Part shown: positions 27,762 through 38,222 of the stretch, piece after piece
Layout of the letters: each line of letters begins with the position of its first letter
Position numbering within the stretch: position 1 is the first letter of the stretch
Assembly (NCBI GenBank): GCA_963841845.1
Contig: CAWJEG010000007.1
Coordinates: forward strand, 434,001-498,000
Origin: CAVVGZ01 sp963841845
Lineage (GTDB): Bacteria > Chloroflexota > Anaerolineae > Anaerolineales > Anaerolineaceae
Length of the DNA: 64,000 nucleotides
Reading direction: 5' to 3'
Notes under the pieces: model-generated
The model's input: only the letters and a program-made list of their open reading frames with translations
What the model was told of the DNA's origin: nothing
Database searches by the model: none
Translations under genes and position numbers: made by a program

Positions 27762-28487
27762 TTAAGCTTCTGGTGCACGATTTATCTGTAATACTTGCCC
27801 GGTCAAATGGGAAGCATCCGGGCTGCTAAGATAGACTGCCAGTTTTGCTATTCCGCTGAGCATTTCAAGGGATACCAACCTTTCGAAAGTAATGATATCT
27901 CCAGAATACAGAGCCAAATCACCTGCACAGATCGCATGCACCCGGATATTATCTCCATCAAACTCCCTGGCTGCCGTTCGGGTCATTGAAATCATCGCAG
28001 CATTGCAGGCAAAATATGCCCCTAATCCATCTTCGGTCGAACCCAATTTCTCGGCAGTTGTAAAATTCAAGATGACACCTCCTGCCTGCAGAGCCATGCA
28101 TGTACTTACTGCCCGCATAAAATAGAATGGTGCCGATAAATACTGGTCCAGGATGACCTGCCATTCCCAATCATTTAAGTCCTGTAAGGATATCCTTTCC
28201 GGCAGGGTGGGTAAATTGACAAGAATATCTATCCTGCCCCAATCTCTAAGTATCTCTTCTACCAGGGCTGTTTCCTGTCCTGGCTTGGTTACGTATCCCT
28301 TAATTGCCCCATTTTGGTTTTGAATATTTTTTACCGTTTCCGTTAATCTGTCGGGTGTTTGATCTGCAGCAGCAATGAAGGCTCCAGCTTCTGCGTAGGC
28401 CAGGGCGAGTCTTCTCCCCAATCCGCCTCCAGCGCCTATGATCACTGCCACCCGTTCGTTTAATGGTTGCATTTGCTCTGTTTCCAT
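27762..28487 (-). CDS. Short-chain dehydrogenase/reductase
   Basis: About 241 residues from the chosen ATG at 28487, which begins 5 nt after the M23 gene; a longer in-frame start at 28523 would overlap that gene. The Rossmann motif is G-A-G-G-G-L-G-R-R-L. The usual Y-x-x-x-K catalytic pair is not obvious: where it is expected the sequence reads G-A-Y-F-A-C-N-A-A, with Tyr followed by Asn at the Lys position. The protein may therefore be a binding or inactive SDR. It has the terminal S-S-P-D-A-S-H-L-T-G-Q-V-L segment typical of classical SDRs. Confidence 0.8.
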   Translation of the reverse strand: METEQMQPLNERVAVIIGAGGGLGRRLALAYAEAGAFIAAADQTPDRLTETVKNIQNQNGAIKGYVTKPGQETALVEEILRDWGRIDILVNLPTLPERISLQDLNDWEWQVILDQYLSAPFYFMRAVSTCMALQAGGVILNFTTAEKLGSTEDGLGAYFACNAAMISMTRTAAREFDGDNIRVHAICAGDLALYSGDIITFERLVSLEMLSGIAKLAVYLSSPDASHLTGQVLQINRAPEA

Positions 28488-28492
28488 TTGGT

Positions 28493-29209
28493 TCAATCCG
28501 TCTTCCTCACCGCCGATGAGCAAAGCGGGACTTCGCCGGGATTGTTCCTTGCATTCAAGTTGATCTTAAAGTAAGGGGACGGATCCAGGGTGTTTTTCAA
28601 TTCAAGCTCGTTCAAAAAACGTCCTTTCCCATCATCCAGAACAATAGAAAAATGCAAATGAACCCCGGTAGGATTATCCGGATCCCCGGAGTAATCACCC
28701 TGGTAGCCAAGCAATGTCCCTGCTTTAACGGGGATCTCTATTGAACCAGGGGGGAATTCAGGGGTAATGAAAGAATTCCCCCCCTGATCTGCAAGGTGGG
28801 TGTAATAGGTCCAGATCTGCCGTGAAGGCATAAGGGGATCACCGGGTATGCGGATGATCAGGGATGATTTCCAATCAGAAAGACGGGAAAGGTATCCATC
28901 ATATGCAGCATATACAGCGGTTTTTCCTGCTGGCTTTCCGCCAAAAATATCTATCCCCTGGTGGGAATGCCCTGGACGAAAAGAATCTCCCCATAAAAAG
29001 CCCGCAAATCCCTGTGTCGGGAACACAAAGGGAGCATCATCACAGCGTTCACCAGGGCGCATCTGCCAATCCGGGTAAGCTTCAGGATCCCGGATAAATT
29101 TCCGAAATAACAGGATGCGCTGTGGATTAATTGGATTCCTGGTGTAAAAATACAATCCTAACAATACCAGGAGTCCCAGTAAACCAAGAATCCATTTTCC
29201 AGTCTTCAT
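28493..29209 (-). CDS. M23-family metallopeptidase, membrane anchored
   Basis: About 238 residues from ATG 29209; an upstream TTG at 29227 is possible. One N-terminal membrane helix (about residues 3-20) anchors a LytM/M23 domain outside the cell. Zinc motifs are H-Q-G-I-D-I (about residue 82) and V-H-L-H-F-S (about 187), the latter with catalytic His. Such proteins cut peptidoglycan cross-links or regulate other hydrolases. The domain is interrupted by a longer insertion than in LytM. Confidence 0.85.
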   Translation of the reverse strand: MKTGKWILGLLGLLVLLGLYFYTRNPINPQRILLFRKFIRDPEAYPDWQMRPGERCDDAPFVFPTQGFAGFLWGDSFRPGHSHQGIDIFGGKPAGKTAVYAAYDGYLSRLSDWKSSLIIRIPGDPLMPSRQIWTYYTHLADQGGNSFITPEFPPGSIEIPVKAGTLLGYQGDYSGDPDNPTGVHLHFSIVLDDGKGRFLNELELKNTLDPSPYFKINLNARNNPGEVPLCSSAVRKTD

Positions 29210-29286
29210 ACTGATGTGATTATACAATAACCGGCACGATGCAGAATGTCGATAAATTTTTCCTGAATGGGTCTGCCGTTTATTAA

Positions 29287-29958
29287 TTAATCCACAACTT
29301 CAATACTCAGACTGAAGGTACAGTAAGTTTTAGAACCCGAAAGAATTCCCCAGGTAGTTTGAAACTCATCCTTTACATCGGGGGCTGTCATGTCAACAAC
29401 GATTTTATATTCATCCCCGGGGTCCACTGTTTCCCCAAGGTCATAACGTTCATCCGATTGGGAAAAATTTTCACCGCTGACAAATCCATAATCAACATTT
29501 GCAGCATCCCATTCTTCCGTGCCTGTGTTTTTCAAAACCCAAACCCCGTCAAAATCTCCACCCGGCGGGAAAGTCGTTCCATCCGGTGGGGATTTCGATA
29601 TCACCTGGCAGCCGTACGAACTGGGAGTAGGGCTGATGGTTGGCAAGGTTGCTACCACTACCGGGGGTTTGGTAGAAGTAGAGGTTAAAGCAGGGAGGGG
29701 TGTAAGGCTGGGCTTCGAAGTGGCAGTCGGCGATGGCAGAGGTGTTTCGGTGACAGTGGGAGACGGATTTAACCTTGCTTCCTCTGTGATTTCAGCAACA
29801 ACTGTAATCGCTGCTTCGGTACGGGCAGCAATGAGATCTGCGGCAATTTCTGTTTCTTGCGCAGGCGATGGTGTACATTCTGCAGGCGTACATGCAGTTA
29901 TTAGTAGCACCATTACAACAATAAGCAGGCTCACTTTGAATTTTCTATTCTTATACAT
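29287..29958 (-). CDS. Lipoprotein with NBR1-Ig-like domain
   Basis: About 223 residues from ATG 29958. The signal peptide ends L-I-T-A-C. A Thr/Pro/Ser-rich linker of some 60 residues leads to a C-terminal beta-sandwich of about 105 residues. Its hallmarks are P-P-G-G-D-F-D-G-V-W-V-L-K-N-T-G-T-E-E-W and a later T-T-W-G-I-L-S-G. This matches the NBR1-Ig-like (four-Trp) fold that is widespread in extracellular proteins of Chloroflexota. Function is unknown; probably a surface interaction module. Confidence 0.8.
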   Translation of the reverse strand: MYKNRKFKVSLLIVVMVLLITACTPAECTPSPAQETEIAADLIAARTEAAITVVAEITEEARLNPSPTVTETPLPSPTATSKPSLTPLPALTSTSTKPPVVVATLPTISPTPSSYGCQVISKSPPDGTTFPPGGDFDGVWVLKNTGTEEWDAANVDYGFVSGENFSQSDERYDLGETVDPGDEYKIVVDMTAPDVKDEFQTTWGILSGSKTYCTFSLSIEVVD

Positions 29959-30154
29959 ATTTATCTCCTTTGTACCCGGGAACACGTTATCTCAAATTCC
30001 CGGGTCAATTAATCAATTCTGACAGGATTCTTGGTTGAACCGGTACTGATACATAATCTTGATAAGGATTTTTTACCGCCAAACATTTGCATACCGTATA
30101 TACTTGAGCATAGTATCTCAATAGCTGTCCAACTATCGCAAATGGGAGGTTTTT

Positions 30155-32343
30155 TTGCTAACCCCACCAGATAATCACCGCATCTTGATATCGCTGCCAA
30201 ATATCGGTAAGGCTGAGGTGATTATAAACCCATTCTCTATCAACATCCTTGGCGCAGAAAATCAGCTGCTGACCAGCATTGGCGGGATCTGCTTCCCCAA
30301 CCTGCAGGGTCAGTGGCAGTATGCTCATCTTGCCCATTTAACCAGTGTAAACGACACATCCTGTACGGTCAAGCTTTCTTCGTTTACAGCTCCGGAAACA
30401 ATCTATTTATCACTAACAGCGGAATGGAACTCCCTGTTGGTAAAAATTAACGCAAACGGGAATTCAAATCTAAATTGGCTGGGGTTGGACCTTACATCCA
30501 GGAACGACGAACATTTTCTAGGGCTTGGAGAACGCTTTAATTGCCTGGACCAACGCGGTCACGAAATTAACCTGTATGTGCAAAATTCGACAACCGACGG
30601 AGAGGTCTACAAGCCTATCCCGTTTTACTGTTCAACCGCCGGGTATGGCCTTCAAATTCTGACCGATGTATTTTGCAGCCTCCACCTTGGATCAGAGGAA
30701 AAGCCCGGATACGTCACCATCCGTAATAATGTCTCCCTCTCTTTTTTTTAGAATCATATTTGGAAACAACCTGAAAGAAATAATCTCCCGTTATACTGAC
30801 TTCTGCGGTAGACTCCCCCTGCCACCCCGCTGGGTGTTTGGTCCATGGAAATCCAGGAGCTGGGATACCGATAACCAATTGGCAGTGTTGGAAGATCTGG
30901 AGATGGAACAAGTATTGAATCTCCCCGGTTCTGTAAAACTGATCGATGCAGCCTGGGAGCCATACTTTCATAATTTTTCATTTGATCCGTATCGATTTCC
31001 GGATCCGCAGGGTATGATTGATAAGGTTCACCAAAGCGGCAACAGTCTCATTTTGTGGATCTCGCCATGGTTATCTTGCCTGGAACCCCAAACCGAGGTC
31101 TACCTCGAATGTATTGATCAAGGCTATTTCATCCGCGATCCTCTGGGTCAAACCTATGTCCACCGTATATCCAATAGTCCGGTAATGTCCGGTTCATGTC
31201 TGGATTTCACCAATCCTGACGCAATCAAGTGGTGGAAAGCCCATCTGCGCAGGCTTATCAGGATGGGTATAGATGGGTTTAAAACCGATTTCGGAGAGCA
31301 GATACCGGAAGATGCTGTGTTTTACGATGGACGAACCGGTCACGAAATGCATAATATCTATCCGCGGATTTACAACCAGATCACCTATGAAGTCCTCGGG
31401 GAAGTGAACAAGGAAGGGATTCTGTTGGCGCGTTCTGCATGGGACGGATCCCAGGCTTACAGTGCCATCTGGGCAGGAGACCAAACTTCTGATTTTTCTC
31501 CGGCTAGACTTTAAGAGTGTCATTCTGGCAGGACAGAATGCTGGAATATCTGGTTTTCCCTATTGGGGAAGTGACATTGGAGGGTATTTCGGAAACCCAA
31601 CCGATGAGGTTTTCATCCGCTGGATACAATTTGGCGCTTTCTGTCCAATTATGCAAATACATGGCCTGGGAGTACGTGAACCCTGGAAATTCTCAGAACA
31701 GACACTCCAGATCTACCGTAAATTTTCCCAGCTTCATATGGACTTATTCCCTTATCTGTACACCTATGCACAGATCAGTAGCCAATCAGGCATTCCTATC
31801 ATGCGTGCCATGGCCCTGGAGTTCCCTGAGGGGGATAAGATCTGGAGTGAAATCAGTCAGCACCAATATTGCTTCGGAGACCAGCTGTTGGTGGCGCCAG
31901 TCTATTATGGGTTCAATCGTTTTCGCTATGTCTATTTGCCTGAAGGTGTTTGGAGGGATTTTTGGACAGGCTCGCATTATACTGGCGGGAATACCTTCAA
32001 TATTGATGCTGACCTGGATATGATTCCTGTATTCGCCAGGGGTGGATCAATCATTCCACTGCTGGATCCTTCTGCAAACACGCTGCTGCCGGGCGAGGAT
32101 TCAAGGATCATCCAGGCGAAAGAAGATTTGCGTATCCACCTGTATCCGGGAGCGGATAATCAATTCAGGTTGTATGATGGCACCCTTTTTTGTTGGAAAG
32201 AAATCGACCGCCAGCTTTCTATCCAGGATTCTCCCATTCAAAGGAAAATATCCATCAGAACCTTCCGTCCGGAATCAAATTTCCAGTCCATTATCACCGG
32301 TCGGCAGGGCGAAATTCTCTCCGATAAATGGCGGGTCGAATGA
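30155..32343 (+). pseudogene. Glycoside hydrolase family 31 (alpha-glucosidase/alpha-xylosidase type), two frameshifts
   Basis: GH31 retaining glycosidase of about 730 residues once frames are joined. The nucleophile is the Asp in F-K-T-D-F-G-E, the form seen in YicI-like alpha-xylosidases; the acid/base Asp is in W-A-G-D-Q-T-S-D-F. F-D-P-Y-R-F-P-D-P and S-G-F-P-Y-W-G-S-D-I-G-G-Y also match. No signal peptide, so it is likely cytosolic. The TTG start follows GGGAGG. Frameshifts fall in an eight-T run (30742-30749) and a five-T run (about 31493-31497). One base change in each restores the reading frame, which suggests sequence error. It leads a sugar-uptake and catabolism block. Confidence 0.86.
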
Positions 32344-32526
32344 AAATACGGGTTATACACGCATGGCCATTTTACCCGGTGAGTCATATATAATAAAATA
32401 CGTTGAGTGACAAATTAACACGGATTGTTGTAAGGTATTGATAACAAAACACAACTCATAAATAGTTCTTGTAGGACATAATTAATCTCTACCAACCATC
32501 CGATAAACTTTCGGGAGAATAATAAT

Positions 32527-33852
32527 ATGAAAATCAAATTCAAAATCATTTCAATAATTGCCATGCTTTCTCTTCTGGGTGCATGTACCCCGGCCACAAC
32601 ACCCACAGCTCCTGTCTTGGAAACAGTGGCAGTGGCAACCATTTCCCCAACCGCTGAAGTTCAGGCGGAAACCGCCCAGCAATCGGTCACCCTGCAGGTT
32701 TGGGTTTATGACAGCTTCGCCAAAGACTTGGAAGCCCCCATTTATAGTGCCGTAGAAAAATTCGAACAGGCAAACCCGGATATCAAAATCGAAATCATTC
32801 CTACCCAATACGGTTCCAGCCCCTACAGGGATAAATTCATCACTGCCGCTCAGGCGGGGAGCGGTCCGGATGCCCTGATGGCTGATATCATCTGGACACC
32901 TCAATTTGCTGCAGCTGGTCTTACCCTGCCCCTTGATGAATTTGCCGGTGAGGAGATTCAAAACTTCTACCCCGGTCCCGTTGCGACAAATCAATATCAG
33001 GGAAAATTGTACGGACTTCCCTTTTATACCAATGCCGTGGCTTTGTTCTACAATAAAACTGCCTTCAATGAGGCCGGCCTGCCTTTACCTGAAGCGGGAT
33101 GGACCTGGGAAGATTTCCGCCAGGCTGCCATTACCCTCACAAAAGACGATCAGTATGGTTTTGGATTGATGGCAGGCTATGGGGGAACCTTTGAGTGGTT
33201 CCCATGGATCTGGCAAAATGGGGGTGAAATCCTCAATGCAGACAACACCCAGGCAGCCTTTACCAATCCCGAAGGTTTGGAATCAGCCACCGTGTTCCTG
33301 GAATTAATTACCAAAGACGGCGTTGTCCCTGAAGCAGCAAAATCCTGGAAATCTTGGGATGAGATGGCAGCCGCCTTCAGCAATCAGGTAATTGCTATGT
33401 ATGAAGTTGGCGATTGGGGTTTGGCAGCTGTGGATGCCATGCAGCCAAATTTTGAGTGGGGAGTTGTTGAACTGCCTATGAAAGCGTCCAAAGCCAGCGT
33501 TGTCGGCGGTGCCAATTGGGTAATCAGCAAAAATACAAAAAATCCGGAGGCCGCCTATAAATGGTTATCCTTTATCACCGGTCCAGATGTCTTCGATCTG
33601 ATGGATGGCTACAACCGCCTGGCTGCGCGGAGCGGTGGTCAGCAGGCAATTGTATCCGCTGATCCTCGTATGCAGGTTTTTGTTGACAGTCTCGAATCCG
33701 CCCGTGCTCGCCCGTCTATCCCAAACTGGACCACCGTTGACTATGATTGTCTCCAGCCAGCCTTCCTGAAGGTGATCCTCGAAGGTGCAGACATTGAAAC
33801 CGCTTTGCAGGAAGCCGGCACCTGTGCCAATAATGCTCTCCAGGCACAATAA
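32527..33852 (+). CDS. Sugar ABC transporter substrate-binding lipoprotein (family 1)
   Basis: 441 residues, MalE-like binding protein. The signal peptide ends L-L-G-A-C. Landmarks are F-E-Q-A-N-P-D-I-K-I-E, A-L-F-Y-N-K-T-A-F-N-E-A-G-L, W-T-W-E-D-F-R-Q-A-A and A-Y-K-W-L-S-F-I-T-G. It captures an oligosaccharide or glycoside outside the membrane and hands it to the two permeases that follow. No ATPase gene is in this cluster, so a shared MsmK/MalK-like ATPase from elsewhere is probably used. It is separated from the first permease by a strong hairpin (33888-33928). Confidence 0.93.
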   Translation: MKIKFKIISIIAMLSLLGACTPATTPTAPVLETVAVATISPTAEVQAETAQQSVTLQVWVYDSFAKDLEAPIYSAVEKFEQANPDIKIEIIPTQYGSSPYRDKFITAAQAGSGPDALMADIIWTPQFAAAGLTLPLDEFAGEEIQNFYPGPVATNQYQGKLYGLPFYTNAVALFYNKTAFNEAGLPLPEAGWTWEDFRQAAITLTKDDQYGFGLMAGYGGTFEWFPWIWQNGGEILNADNTQAAFTNPEGLESATVFLELITKDGVVPEAAKSWKSWDEMAAAFSNQVIAMYEVGDWGLAAVDAMQPNFEWGVVELPMKASKASVVGGANWVISKNTKNPEAAYKWLSFITGPDVFDLMDGYNRLAARSGGQQAIVSADPRMQVFVDSLESARARPSIPNWTTVDYDCLQPAFLKVILEGADIETALQEAGTCANNALQAQ

Positions 33853-33887
33853 GCCCCAATAACTGACCATAATTGGATTTTAGATCC

Positions 33888-33928
33888 ACAACAGAGTGAT
33901 GGTTCACACAGGACCATCACTCTGTTGT
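33888..33928 (+). promoter_or_regulatory. Perfect 16-bp intercistronic hairpin after the sugar-binding-protein gene
   Basis: ACAACAGAGTGATGGT (33888-33903) pairs without mismatch with ACCATCACTCTGTTGT (33913-33928), loop 9 nt. It begins 36 nt after the binding-protein stop and ends 15 nt before the permease start. No T-run follows (AAACTAATCC), so it is not a canonical terminator. It may stabilise the upstream part of the message, as hairpins between malE and malF do. Confidence 0.78.
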
Positions 33929-33942
33929 AAACTAATCCTAAG

Positions 33943-34824
33943 ATGCAAAAGAAATACTGGATTGGTTATTTTCTGATTTCCCCTGCCTTCCTGGTCATCT
34001 TTGCCGTAATTATTTATCCATTATTTTCCGCAATTGTGCTCAGTTTTCGCAAGTTTATCCTGATCCGTCCGGATTTAGGTATGCCTTTCATTGGGCTGGA
34101 AAACTACAGCAATGCAATCCTGAACCCGGTTTTCCTGAACGCCATTAAAAATACAATAATCTGGGTGGGGATCAACCTGGTTATCCAGCTGGTGCTGGGT
34201 ATGCTGATTGCCCTTATCCTGAATGAAAAATTTTTTGGCCGGGCACTCGCCCGTGGTGGTATGCTCATCCCCTGGATCACGCCATCTGTGGTTGCCGTGT
34301 TGGCCTGGCGTTGGATGTACGACGCTCAATTTGGGATCATCAATGCCATATTAATCAACCTGGGATTCATCGATAAGGGCATCGCCTGGCTGGGAAACAC
34401 CAATACTGCCATGCTGGCAGTCCTGATCGAAAGTATTTGGAAAGGGACCCCGTTTGTGATGTTGATGCTGTTGGCGGCGCTGCAGGTAGTCCCCGAGGAG
34501 CTCAAGGATGCCTCTAAGGTGGATGGTGCAGGGGGTCTGGCAACTTTTAGGCACGTTACATTGCCGTTGATCATGCCTACAGTCATCATTGCAGCCACTT
34601 TAACCATCATATACACCTTTAATAATTTCAATTCCATCTGGTTAATGACCGAAGGAGGTCCATTAAGGGCAACAGAAACCCTGACGATCCTTGTATATAC
34701 GCGTGGATTCCGGGATTTCAATTTCGGTGAAGCGGCAGCAATCGGGGTTGTTACCCTGCTCATTCTCCTTTTATTTGTCTTCTTATTTGGAAGAAGGTAT
34801 ATCCGCTCTGAGATTGACCTCTGA
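33943..34824 (+). CDS. Sugar ABC transporter permease, MalF/UgpA type
   Basis: 293 residues, six membrane segments. The first helix is F-L-I-S-P-A-F-L-V-I-F-A-V-I-I-Y-P, a start typical of these permeases. The coupling motif reads E-L-K-D-A-S-K-V-D-G-A-G-G-L-A-T-F-R (about 186-203) and contacts the ATPase. Its TGA stop overlaps the ATG of the second permease (TGATG), so translation is coupled. Confidence 0.93.
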   Translation: MQKKYWIGYFLISPAFLVIFAVIIYPLFSAIVLSFRKFILIRPDLGMPFIGLENYSNAILNPVFLNAIKNTIIWVGINLVIQLVLGMLIALILNEKFFGRALARGGMLIPWITPSVVAVLAWRWMYDAQFGIINAILINLGFIDKGIAWLGNTNTAMLAVLIESIWKGTPFVMLMLLAALQVVPEELKDASKVDGAGGLATFRHVTLPLIMPTVIIAATLTIIYTFNNFNSIWLMTEGGPLRATETLTILVYTRGFRDFNFGEAAAIGVVTLLILLLFVFLFGRRYIRSEIDL

Positions 34825-35686
34825 TGGCCACAAAAAGATAAACACCTCCTATTTTAATTCTTACCGCCGGCGCCAGATCATTTTACCGATCCTCGCTTTT
34901 TCTATCACAGCCTGCTTCGCAGGACCATTTTTCTACATGATCCTCACCTCCCTTAAAGATACCAGGGAAATTTTTTCATCGCCGATGCATTTATTTCCAA
35001 CACAGGGGTGGTACTGGCAGGCATATGTGGATATCTGGCAGAAGGCAAATTTTGGCGTCTATTTTCTAAACAGCATCCTGGTTGCATCCCTCACCACCGG
35101 TATTTCTGTCTTGCTCTCCATGCTGGCGGGTCTAGGGTTTGCTCGCTACCGCTTCCCGGGCAGGAACATGCTCCTGTTGAGCATCCTGCTCAGCCAACTC
35201 TTCCCCCTTGTTTTATTGGTGCCCCCTTTCTACCTGGTGCTGAGCCGGCTAAAAATAATCGATAGCCACCTATCCCTGGTAATTGCCTACACCTCATTTG
35301 CTTTACCGTATAGTATCTGGATGTTGACCGGTTATTTCCGCTCAATACCCGTTGAACTGGAGGAATCCGCCATGATCGACGGTACAACCAGGCTCGGATC
35401 CCATTTTAGAATCACCATTCCGCTTGCAATTCCCGGAATTATCGCCACAATCATTTATAGTTTCATTCTTGCCTGGAATGAATTCCTCTTTGCAGCAACA
35501 TTCATCAGCCAACCATCTTTACGGACGCTGCCCCTTGGGCTGAACGCCTTCATCGGACAGTATTCCATCGAATGGAATCTTCTGATGGCAGGTGCCGTGG
35601 TGACAACCCTGCCGGTTGTGCTTCTATTTGTCATTATCCAGCGATACCTGGTTGCCGGAATAACTGCCGGGGCATTGAAAGGATAA
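34824..35686 (+). CDS. Sugar ABC transporter permease, MalG/UgpE type, early frameshift
   Basis: Second permease; about 287 residues if read from ATG 34824. As given, that ATG runs into a stop after five codons. Adding one A to the five-A run at 34832-34836 opens the frame to 35686, beginning M-A-T-K-K-I-N-T. The rest is standard: membrane helix F-S-I-T-A-C-F-A-G-P-F-F-Y-M-I-L, Y-F-L-N-S-I-L-V-A, coupling motif E-L-E-E-S-A-M-I-D-G-T-T-R, and the final F-I-I-Q-R-Y-L-V-A-G-like sequence. The upstream overlap TGATG supports this start. Confidence 0.87.
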
Positions 35687-35806
35687 ACCTGGCAATATAT
35701 CCTGATTTTCATTAAGGATGGTATGGCGTAATTAATAGTGCAGTTGCCGCGGGAGGTAATCTGAATCGGTTTGCCCTAAGGACAATGTGCGCTTAAAATA
35801 GAATAT

Positions 35807-36965
35807 ATGAAAATTTCACAAATTTCCTGTTCACTGCTTGAATACCCGTTGGAAATCCCCCTGAAACCTTCCTGGGCTCCGGGCAGGACCTTTACGACCA
35901 ATTCCTGCACACTCATAAAAATCTTCACCGACGAGGGCATTACTGGTATCGCTGCTGGACCGCAAGTGGGTCTGGCAGGTCTATATACCATTTCCGACCT
36001 GGTAGCACCCTACATCCTTGGCAAAGATCCCTTTGAGGTTGAACGCATCAGCCCAATTATCCGCAATGCCGCCCGCGATGGTAGCTACCCCTGGAGTGTA
36101 GAAATGGCACTCTGGGATATCATTGGAAAAGCCTGCCAGCAGCCTGTTTACCGTTTGTGGGGAGGTTACCAGCAGTATTTGCCTGCCTATGCCAGTCTCG
36201 CTGAAATTCCCCCGCCAGGTGAACTGATCGAACGTTTGTATATCCTGAGGGATAGTGGTTTCAAAGCAGCCAAGCTTCGTCTGCGCCGCCCTACCATCCA
36301 GGAGGATATCGCCTCCGTGGAACTTGTCCGTAACGAATTTGGGGATACATTGCATATCATGGTGGATGCCAACCAGGGAAATGTCATGCCCAGTCCCGCA
36401 GCCATACAAGTTCTGGACATTTGAGCAGGCCTTACAGGTTGCCCGCGCCATGCAGGAATTAAATGTGTTGTGGCTTGAAGAACCGTTGCCCCGCTATAAT
36501 ATCACCCAGCTGTCCCAATTGGCGGCATCGGTAGATATTCCCATTGCCGGAGGTGAACTAAATTCGGGGTTACACGAATACCGCCAGCTAATTGAACAGG
36601 ATTGTTATGACATCATCCAGGCAGATGCCTGCTTCTCAGAAGGAATTTCCCAGCTGCGCAAAGTGGCTGCTCTGGCTGAGATCCATTATAAATCCTTCAT
36701 ACCCCATACCTGGTCCAACGGCGTCGGTCTGGGTGCCAACCTGCAGCTGGCATGTGCCATACCAAACTGCAGCTGGTTTGAATTTCCCATTGACCCACCT
36801 GCCTGGAGCATCGAAGCCCGCGATTTCATGCTGGACGAACCTTTCACTATAAATTCAGATGGATATATCCGGGTATCAGGCAGACACGGACTCGGAGTGA
36901 ATTTGAACGAAGAAGCAGTCCAAAGATATAGCATCCATTCCTGGATAAGCGAAAAAGTATCATGA
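35807..36965 (+). pseudogene. Enolase-superfamily (mandelate racemase/muconate lactonising) protein, one frameshift
   Basis: Likely sugar-acid dehydratase or racemase/epimerase. The N-terminal capping domain is complete. The barrel shows K-A-A-K-L-R-L-R-R (K-x-R instead of the common K-x-K), and metal ligands D in V-D-A-N-Q-G, E in W-L-E-E-P-L and E in A-G-G-E-L. A His lies in P-H-T-W. The first frame ends at 36424 and the second carries on from about 36395 to 36965; one base change between 36395 and 36420 joins them (about 385 residues). It overlaps the aldolase-like gene by 4 nt. The substrate cannot be assigned. Confidence 0.83.
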
Positions 36966-38215
36966 AAATCCCAAATGACCAGCTTCAAAAAATGGCACTG
37001 GATCTGGCACTGGCACTGCCATCAGAAAAATCCGAAAAAGCAGCCTGTTTAAGAGAAATAACCCGATCAGCCGGGGTTTTCCCGGCATCTATCCATGATT
37101 TTTACACTGCCAATCTCCGGCAGGAAGTTCCAGCCATGGCAGTACCGGCAATCAATATTCGCGGTATGACATTCGATATCGCCTGCGCTGCCTGGAGAGC
37201 AGCTCAAAAATCTCAGGCAGGTCCCATCATTTTTGAATTGGCGCCATATGAGATGGTTTCGGGCAGCCAGGACTTTGCGGAATATTGCACCATCATCCAG
37301 GCAGCCGCAGTCCATGAAGGGTATGCTGGTCCGGTTTTCCTCCAGGGAGATTTATTCCAGGTAGATACCGGGGAAGATCTCCCGTACATTAAGGAGATGA
37401 TCATTTCCGCCATTCGAGCAGGAATGTATAACCTGGATATTAATGCATCTCCATTAATCAATCAGGATGGAGAATCTCCTTTGGAGCAGCAAGTACGCAA
37501 TGGGCGCATCATTGCTGAATTAACCTCATTTGCATTGGATAATAGTCCTGCAGGAATTCATCCCTCCATAGGGGGTGAGGTGGGTGGGCTTGAACGGAAC
37601 AACACAACCATTCAGGACCTGCAGGCATTTATGAATGTATTCTCCGGGTCCTTTTCCAATTCTGCCGGTGGCCTGGATAAAGTGAGTGCCAGGACCGGGA
37701 CGGTTCTGGGTGGAATTATTGGGACTGACGGCTCGATTTCAGACATGCCGATAGATCTGGAACTGGTGGTACAGCTTTCCCAAAAACTTCGCCAGGATTA
37801 CAGCATCGCCGGTTTGGTACAGCATGGAGCATCCACTCTCCGGGTACCCAGTCTGGCCCGCCTGGCAGCGAGTGGTGTCATTGAAGTCCACTTGGGCACC
37901 CAGATCCAGAATATTGTTTTTGACCATCCAGCCTTTCCGGCTGAATTAATCGAATATATGCGGGTATCTTTGTTCACCAGCAAAGCCAGACCTGCTGAAA
38001 TCACAAAGTTGGCACCATCCCAAAGCCGGGAGCAGCGTTTCTATCATTCCCGTCTTAATGCCTGGGGAATGTTTAAAGAAAATTTATGGATTCTTCCAGA
38101 TGACATTCGGGTGGAAATCACATCCGCCTTGCAAATATGGTTTGAAAACCTGTTCTCCGTTCTGAATGTTGCCGGAAAACGGGATTATATCTCGAAATAT
38201 TATTCAAACGGGTGA
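36962..38215 (+). CDS. Class II aldolase-like protein (FbaA/GatY-related barrel) with altered metal site
   Basis: 417 residues, longer than usual class II aldolases (about 285-360) because of a C-terminal extension of about 70 residues. Barrel segments are V-P-A-I-N-I-R-G-M-T, G-G-E-V-G-G-L-E and L-V-Q-H-G-A-S-T-L, which correspond to family motifs. Where the family has the catalytic Asp plus zinc His (L-H-x-D-H), this protein has F-L-Q-G-D-L-F-Q: Asp kept, both His replaced. It may use another metal geometry or be a non-catalytic partner. ATG overlaps the preceding stop (ATGA); the kinase gene follows within 8 nt. Confidence 0.72.
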   Translation: MKIPNDQLQKMALDLALALPSEKSEKAACLREITRSAGVFPASIHDFYTANLRQEVPAMAVPAINIRGMTFDIACAAWRAAQKSQAGPIIFELAPYEMVSGSQDFAEYCTIIQAAAVHEGYAGPVFLQGDLFQVDTGEDLPYIKEMIISAIRAGMYNLDINASPLINQDGESPLEQQVRNGRIIAELTSFALDNSPAGIHPSIGGEVGGLERNNTTIQDLQAFMNVFSGSFSNSAGGLDKVSARTGTVLGGIIGTDGSISDMPIDLELVVQLSQKLRQDYSIAGLVQHGASTLRVPSLARLAASGVIEVHLGTQIQNIVFDHPAFPAELIEYMRVSLFTSKARPAEITKLAPSQSREQRFYHSRLNAWGMFKENLWILPDDIRVEITSALQIWFENLFSVLNVAGKRDYISKYYSNG

Positions 38216-38222
38216 TTAATCT

